Source: Nevskia sp. (GTDB taxonomy: Bacteria; Pseudomonadota; Gammaproteobacteria; Nevskiales; Nevskiaceae). From it: 34,246 nucleotides of DNA. The position numbers and the translations under genes were made by a program. The DNA is taken from assembly GCA_030694365.1 (NCBI GenBank), contig JAUXYM010000121.1:1-34246 (forward strand), written 5' to 3'. The notes beneath the pieces were generated by a model that saw nothing but the letters and a program-made list of their open reading frames with translations, was not told the origin of the DNA and made no database searches. Each line of letters starts with the position of its first letter. Position 1 is the stretch's first letter. Below are positions 27,768-34,246 of the stretch, one piece after another.

Positions 27768-28851
27768 AATAGCTTGACGCGTTGCCGGCAGGCCGTGTCA
27801 GTTCCGCGCTGTGGTGGTCGCGGCATCGTGCAGACGAGCCCGCTCGATCATCGCGGCGAAGGCCGGCTCGCCGCGTAACGATCGCCACGCCGGGGCCAGC
27901 GCCACCATCCGCCAGGAGATGTCCGAAGGCTCGTCGATCATCCGGCCCAGCGCGGCGATCGCGGCCTCCTTGTCGCCGAGCAGCAGATCGGTGAAGGCAA
28001 TGCCGGCGAGAATGTCGGCACGGGTCACCGGGTTCCTGCAGCAATCGTCGCGCTGCACGGTTTCGATCAGCGCACGCGCTTCTGCCGCCCGGCCAGTGGC
28101 GGCATAGGCGGTCGCCAGCGTGGTGCGCTGGTCCCATTGCGCCGGGCCCGGCTTCTTCAGCTCAGCTTCGAGCAGCGTCGCCGCCTGGCGAAAGGTTTCG
28201 ATGGTCAGCGCTTGCTCGCCTTTGATCCAGAGAAACTCCGCCATCAGGCTCAAGGTCGGCTACGCCGCTTCGCCGTGGTTGCTGACACTCCACTCCGGCG
28301 ACTGCCGTAGCAGGCGGATAGCCTCGTCGAGATCGCCCCGGTAGTAGACGAAGCCGATGCGCGTCTCGGTATCGTCGATCGCCTCGGCCAGTTCGTTGAC
28401 CCGCTCGAAATTGCCGGTAGCAGCCAGTTCCAGCAGCGCCCGATAGACCGGGATCGAGGTGCTGACCGAATCGAGCCTGGCCGCCTGTTCCAGCACCCGC
28501 TGGGCAGCCTTGTAGTCGCGCATCAACTGCAGGCGGGTCATCAGCTGGAGATAGCCGCCGACGGCGTTCGGATCGAGTGCCACTGCCCGCCGCTGCAGCA
28601 GCATGGCGTCGGTCAGCCGATCGTCTTCCTGGTAGACCTCGGCGAGCGCCCTCAGCGCTTCGGCATCGTTCGGCAACTGGCGCAGCGCGGTTTCGTATTC
28701 GGCCCGGGCGACCTCGATATCGCGCCGCCCATGCAGGTAGAAGTAGCCCCAGCCGCGATGCAGTTCGGGCAGGTCGGGCCGCAGCTCGGCGGCACGGATC
28801 AGCGAGCGCTTGGCCAGATCCAGCCGGGCCTCGCTGCGATCGCTGTTGTTG

Positions 28852-28940
28852 TATTGAGGCGGCCCTCAAAATGTTGAACAGGCAAGCCGACGGTGGCAGG
28901 AAGTGACTCAGGGTTATAGACCGCGCCGGCCGCCTCAATA
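28852..28940. mobile_element. miniature element A1, 13-bp perfect terminal inverted repeats
   Basis: TATTGAGGCGGCC (28852-28864) is perfectly inverted at 28928-28940; 89 bp in all, with TA at each end. Its ends share TATTGA--CGGCC with element A2. Confidence 0.75.
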
Positions 28941-28961
28941 ACAAAAACACATTGATTTTAT

Positions 28962-29054
28962 TATTGATTCGGCCACGTGCCGGCCTCGCTGGGAAGATCG
29001 GACGGCAAATTCAGACGTATCACCTTGTTCAACTATTTCGTGGCCGAATCAATA
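28962..29054. mobile_element. miniature element A2, 16-bp perfect terminal inverted repeats
   Basis: TATTGATTCGGCCACG (28962-28977) is perfectly inverted at 29039-29054; 93 bp, TA at each end. It is related to A1 by its ends but not by its interior. A 21-bp AT-rich spacer (28941-28961) separates the two. Confidence 0.75.
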
Positions 29055-29201
29055 GAGCATTTTTCCTTCAAATCCTTACAAACACTCGTCATTCCCGCGC
29101 AGGCGGGAATCCAGTTCTGATGCGGTGCGCTACGGCGAAAACTGGATGCCCGCCTGCGCGGGCATGACGGAATTCTGTTCATTTAATTTAAAAACGCTCT
29201 A
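29053..29201. mobile_element. miniature element B with internal GTCATTCCCGCG-type palindrome
   Basis: Ends TAGAGCATTTTT (29053-29064) and its inverse at 29190-29201 match at 11 of 12 positions, with TA at each end (149 bp). Internally, two 30-bp inverted arms (about 29086-29115 and 29140-29169), differing at two positions, flank a 24-bp loop. They belong to the CGTCATTCCCGCG...GCGGGAATCCAG class of palindromes common in proteobacterial intergenic DNA. Confidence 0.75.
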
Positions 29202-30574
29202 ATAGCGCTGCACATGCAGCCAGGCCTGCAGCAGATGGGCAAGCGCGAAATCGGGATCGAGCGCCCTTGCGACATGTTTCTGCACCTCTGCAATGCGGTC
29301 GAAATCGCCGTTGTTGAGTTGCCGGCTCGTTGATACTCGGCATAAGCCTCCAGGCTGGTCGAAGGCGCCGTGTCGATCAGCTTGCGCTGCGGCTCGGTGA
29401 ACTGGACCTTCACCGCGCGCGCCACTTCGCGCGAAATCGCGCTCTGTACCTCGAACAGATCGTCGACTTTCCGATCGTAGGATTGCGCCCAGAGGTGTTG
29501 ATCGGTCGCCACGTCGATCAGCTGCACCTGCACCAGCAGCCGGACGCCATTGCGCTGCAGACTGCCTTCGACGATGGCATCCACCGACAGTTCGGCGGCG
29601 ATGTCCTTGAGCTTGCGCAGCTTGGCGGCCTGGTACTGCATCACCGAGGTGCGCGAGGTGACCTTGAGATCGCCGATCCGCGCGAGGTTGGTCAGGATGC
29701 TGTCCTGCAGGCCGGCGCCAGCATGTCGTCGTCGCGGCCCGAGGAAAAACTGGCGAACGGCAGCACGGCGATCCGGCGATGTTCCAGAGCCACCGGCCCG
29801 GATGCCGGAAGAGTCCGGCCGCGAATGGCGAAGCCGCCGAGCCCGAGCGCCACGGTCAGCAGCAGCAGGATCGAGCCGGCCCGCAGGCGCTGCGCTCGCC
29901 GTGCCGGAATGGCCGGGCTCGCTCCCGGCACGTCGACCGGAATCGCGGCGATCGCCTGGGCATCGAAAACCAGCACTTCGACCGGATAGCGGATGTTCTT
30001 CAGCTCGCACAGGCCCAGCGAGCGAGCGCCCACGTCCAGCCGATGGCGGATCTGCGCGTGGACCTGATCGGAGATCGTCAGGCCGCCTTCGGGCACCATC
30101 GGCAGCAGGCGCGCGGCGATGTTGACGCCGTCGCCGAACACTTCGCGACCGCGATGCTCGATGTCGCCAAGGTGGATGCTGGCGCGCAGCCGTACCGGCG
30201 GATCGCCGCTGGCTGGCAGTGGCTCGGCACGCGGCGCCTGCTGGATCGCCACCACGCAGCGCAGGGCGGCGAAAGCGCTGGCAAATTCGAGCAGGAAGCT
30301 GTCGCCGGCGGTCTCGATTTCGCGACCCGCCGGAGGCCGAGACCAGCCGGCGGACGATGCGCCGCTGCTGGTCCAGGCGTCACGATTGACCAGTGCGCTG
30401 AAATCGACGATGTCGGTGAACAGGATCGCCGTCAGCCGGCGATGCTTCGCGTCCGCATCGCGCACCATGTCCAGACTCTCCGCTGATGAACTGACTCGAT
30501 CACGCCGGAATCGATGGTGACCGTCGGGTCATGCTAGCGGGATGCGTGCCGTGACCGCAGCGCTGGCTGCCGAC

Positions 30575-30608
30575 AAAAAAGCCAGCGTGTGCACGAACGC
30601 ACGCTGGC
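30575..30608 (-). terminator. rho-independent terminator of the aminotransferase gene
   Basis: 9-bp stem GCCAGCGTG (30581-30589) / CACGCTGGC (30600-30608), 10-nt loop. On the - strand it is followed by six T (30580-30575). It begins 21 bp after the stop codon. Confidence 0.88.
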
Positions 30609-30628
30609 CTTTGAATTGCCGGGGCGAT

Positions 30629-31813
30629 TTAGCCGCGCGCGTACTCGTCGATGCGCTTCAGGCTTTCGACCAGCACCTTGTCGCTGGTCGCGAACGACAG
30701 ACGCATGTGGCCCGGCGTGCCGAATGCCGAGCCCGGCACCAGCGCCACAAGCTTCTCCTTCAGCAGCGCGTCGGACAGCTGCAGATCGTCTTCGAAGCCC
30801 TTGGCCTTCATCAGGCCGGAGACGTCCGGGAATGCGTAGAAGGTGCCGTCGCCGGGCAGGCAGGTGATGCCCGGAATCTTGTTCAGGCCGTCGACCAGCA
30901 AGTCATGGCGGCGCTTGAAGGCGACGGTCATCTCGGTCACGCAGGCCTGGTCGCCGTTGAGCGCGGTTTCGGCGGCCACCTGGGCGATCGAGGTCGGGTT
31001 CGAGGTGCTCTGGCTCTGGATGTCGGCCATCGCCGTGATCAGCCATTTCGGGCCGCAGGACCAGCCCAGACGCCAGCCGGTCATCGCGTAGGTCTTCGAC
31101 ACCGCGTGGATCAGGATGGTGCGCTCGTAGAGCTCCGGGCAGGCGTTGACGATATTCGCGAACGGCTCCGGTGCCCAGAGGATCTTTTCGTACATGTCAT
31201 CGCTGGCGATGATGATGCGCGGGTACTTGAGCAGCACCTCGCCGAGCGCCGCCAGCTCGGCCTTAGTGTAGGCCATGCCCGAGGGGTTCGACGGCGAGTT
31301 CAGGAAGATCATCCGCGTCTTCGCGGTGATCGCCGCGGCCAGCTGCGGAGCAGTGATCTTGTAGCGCGTCGAGGCATCGGTCGGCAGGATCACCGGCTTG
31401 CCGTCGGCGAGCAGCACCATGTCCGGATAGCTGACCCAGAACGGCGCCGGGATGATCACTTCGTCGCCCTCGTTGAGCAGCGCCTGGCAGAGGTTGTAGC
31501 AAGCCTGCTTGCCGCCGACCGAGGCGAGCACCTGGTTCGGGGCGTAGTCCAGACCGTTGTCGCGCTGATGCTTGGCGATGATCGCCCGCTTCAGGCTCGG
31601 CGTGCCGCCCACCGGCGTGTACTTGGTGAAACCATCGGCAATCGCCTTGGTGGCGGCGGCCTTGACGTGCTCCGGGGTATCGAAATCCGGTTCACCGGCG
31701 CCAAGGCTCAGCACATCGAGACCCTGCGCTTTCAGTTCACCGGCCTTGGCGGTGACGGCGAGAGTCGGAGAGGGCTTGATACGGCCCACGCGGGCGGCGA
31801 GCGTCTGGTCCAC
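30629..31813 (-). CDS. aspartate aminotransferase (class I PLP aminotransferase)
   Basis: 394 residues from GTG 31811-31813, chosen because AGGA lies 6 nt upstream and the resulting N-terminus (VDQTLAARVGRIKPSPTLAV) is the family's usual one; an upstream ATG at 31954 would add 47 atypical residues. Fold-type I motifs: LGAGEPDFDTP, YTPVGGTPSLKRAI, NSPSNPSG, and the PLP lysine Lys240 in HAVSKTYAMTGWRLGW, then PGSAFG...MRLSFATS. Transfers the amino group between aspartate and 2-oxoglutarate in the cytoplasm. Single-gene unit ended by a strong terminator. The exact substrate range (aspartate alone or also prephenate) is not decided by sequence reading. Confidence 0.93.
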   Translation of the reverse strand: MDQTLAARVGRIKPSPTLAVTAKAGELKAQGLDVLSLGAGEPDFDTPEHVKAAATKAIADGFTKYTPVGGTPSLKRAIIAKHQRDNGLDYAPNQVLASVGGKQACYNLCQALLNEGDEVIIPAPFWVSYPDMVLLADGKPVILPTDASTRYKITAPQLAAAITAKTRMIFLNSPSNPSGMAYTKAELAALGEVLLKYPRIIIASDDMYEKILWAPEPFANIVNACPELYERTILIHAVSKTYAMTGWRLGWSCGPKWLITAMADIQSQSTSNPTSIAQVAAETALNGDQACVTEMTVAFKRRHDLLVDGLNKIPGITCLPGDGTFYAFPDVSGLMKAKGFEDDLQLSDALLKEKLVALVPGSAFGTPGHMRLSFATSDKVLVESLKRIDEYARG

Positions 31814-31816
31814 GAT

Positions 31817-31836
31817 ATGTCCTGTTATGTCCTGTT
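31817..31836 (-). repeat. tandem 10-bp duplication of the aminotransferase ribosome binding site
   Basis: ATGTCCTGTT (+ strand) occurs twice head to tail, 31817-31826 and 31827-31836. On the - strand this gives two AGGA sites 10 nt apart; the proximal one is 6 nt from the GTG start, the distal one 16 nt. Confidence 0.7.
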
Positions 31837-31960
31837 GCGAAAGCAGCGATGAAGGCGGCAAAAAAGCGGGCGAAGGATACTGGAACTTGACGGCCACGCC
31901 CAAGGCGGGCGAACCACTTTCAGGCGACCCATGCTGCAGTCGGTGTGAGACCAACCCCGC

Positions 31961-34246
<2,286 letters not shown>

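Larger units (their letters stand above)
28852..29201. mobile_element. composite of three miniature inverted-repeat elements at a TA target
   Basis: Outer bases are TA on both sides (28852-28853 and 29200-29201). Deleting 348 bp, leaving one TA, rejoins the cyclase pseudogene codons to read HVQRY-YNNSD in frame. Inside are three palindromic units (listed separately). No transposase is encoded, so movement would need one supplied in trans. The TA duplication is as seen for Tc1/mariner-IS630-type transposition. Confidence 0.75.
27798..30468 (-). pseudogene. class III adenylate/guanylate cyclase with TPR domain, multiply disrupted
   Basis: The pieces align in order to one protein of roughly 770 residues: cyclase domain (TAILFTDIVDFSALV, GDSFLLEF, VFGDGVNIAARLL), a transmembrane helix (GSILLLLTVALGLGGFAI), an IAVLPFASFS / GLQDSILTNLARIGDLKVTS / DIAAELSVDAIVEGSLQ module, then tetratricopeptide repeats. 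Lesions in reading order: a compensating pair of 1-base shifts (about 30373 and 30327), a -1 shift near 29715 (reading DDDMLA then GLQDSIL in another frame), a -1 shift near 29325 (EYQR then RQLNNGDFDRIAEV), a 348-bp insertion (28852-29201) after HVQRY, and an in-frame TAG at 28260-28262. It would have been a membrane-bound cAMP/cGMP-making sensor. Some of the 1-base shifts could be sequencing errors, but the insertion and stop are independent of them. Confidence 0.85.

Noticed and set aside
29086..29169. Possible CRISPR-like or attC recombination site from the 30-bp inverted arms
   Set aside because: There is only one inverted pair, no spacer series, no attC R/L box pattern; it fits the common GTCATTCCCGCG palindrome class inside a miniature element.

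Overview
The window is GC-rich, densely coded DNA from a bacterium, most likely a gammaproteobacterium (Nevskiales/Xanthomonadales-like). That placement is inferred from the mix of a monomeric NADP-isocitrate dehydrogenase, a MaeB-type malic enzyme, a Tat-exported HiPIP and an ECF sigma/YfbK-like VWA cluster. No marker gene in the window fixes the genus.

Region 1 (1-10666, + strand) is a lipid/polyketide synthase operon. It holds the 3' part of a PfaA-like synthase (tandem ACPs, KR, DH), a second megasynthase (KS-AT-DH plus a degenerate phosphopantetheinyl-transferase-like tail), an alkaline-phosphatase-superfamily phosphodiesterase, a hexapeptide O-acyltransferase and a free-standing acyl carrier protein. 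Genes are 20-50 nt apart and end at a hairpin terminator followed by a 95-bp nested palindrome. The set resembles the PUFA / heterocyst-glycolipid type of secondary-lipid synthases, but the domain order and accessory genes match no named pathway I can identify.

Region 2 (10860-14600) contains a secreted PA-domain metalloprotease translationally coupled to a small secreted protein (- strand). On the + strand are an alpha/beta hydrolase and a HiPIP whose ribosome binding site is locked in a 13-bp hairpin.

Region 3 (14608-20853, - strand) is an export-like operon: TolC-type outer-membrane protein, a PqqD-like/pseudo-site-2-protease/HlyD fusion, a beta-propeller-like protein and a sulfotransferase-like protein, the last three overlapping or almost touching. 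With region 1 it recalls the heterocyst-glycolipid arrangement (PfaA-like PKS plus HlyD/TolC export). A joint role is inference.

Region 4 (21073-24531, - strand) is a VWA lipoprotein, ECF sigma factor and membrane-anchored anti-sigma-like protein, overlapping or closely spaced.

Region 5 (24628-34246) has monomeric isocitrate dehydrogenase, tRNA-Asn(GTT) with promoter and terminator, a small Lys/Ala-rich protein, a decayed adenylate-cyclase/TPR gene, an aspartate aminotransferase and a full-length malic enzyme gene broken by one in-frame TAG. The cyclase pseudogene carries a 348-bp composite of three miniature palindromic elements at a TA dinucleotide; removing it in silico restores the reading frame across the junction exactly.
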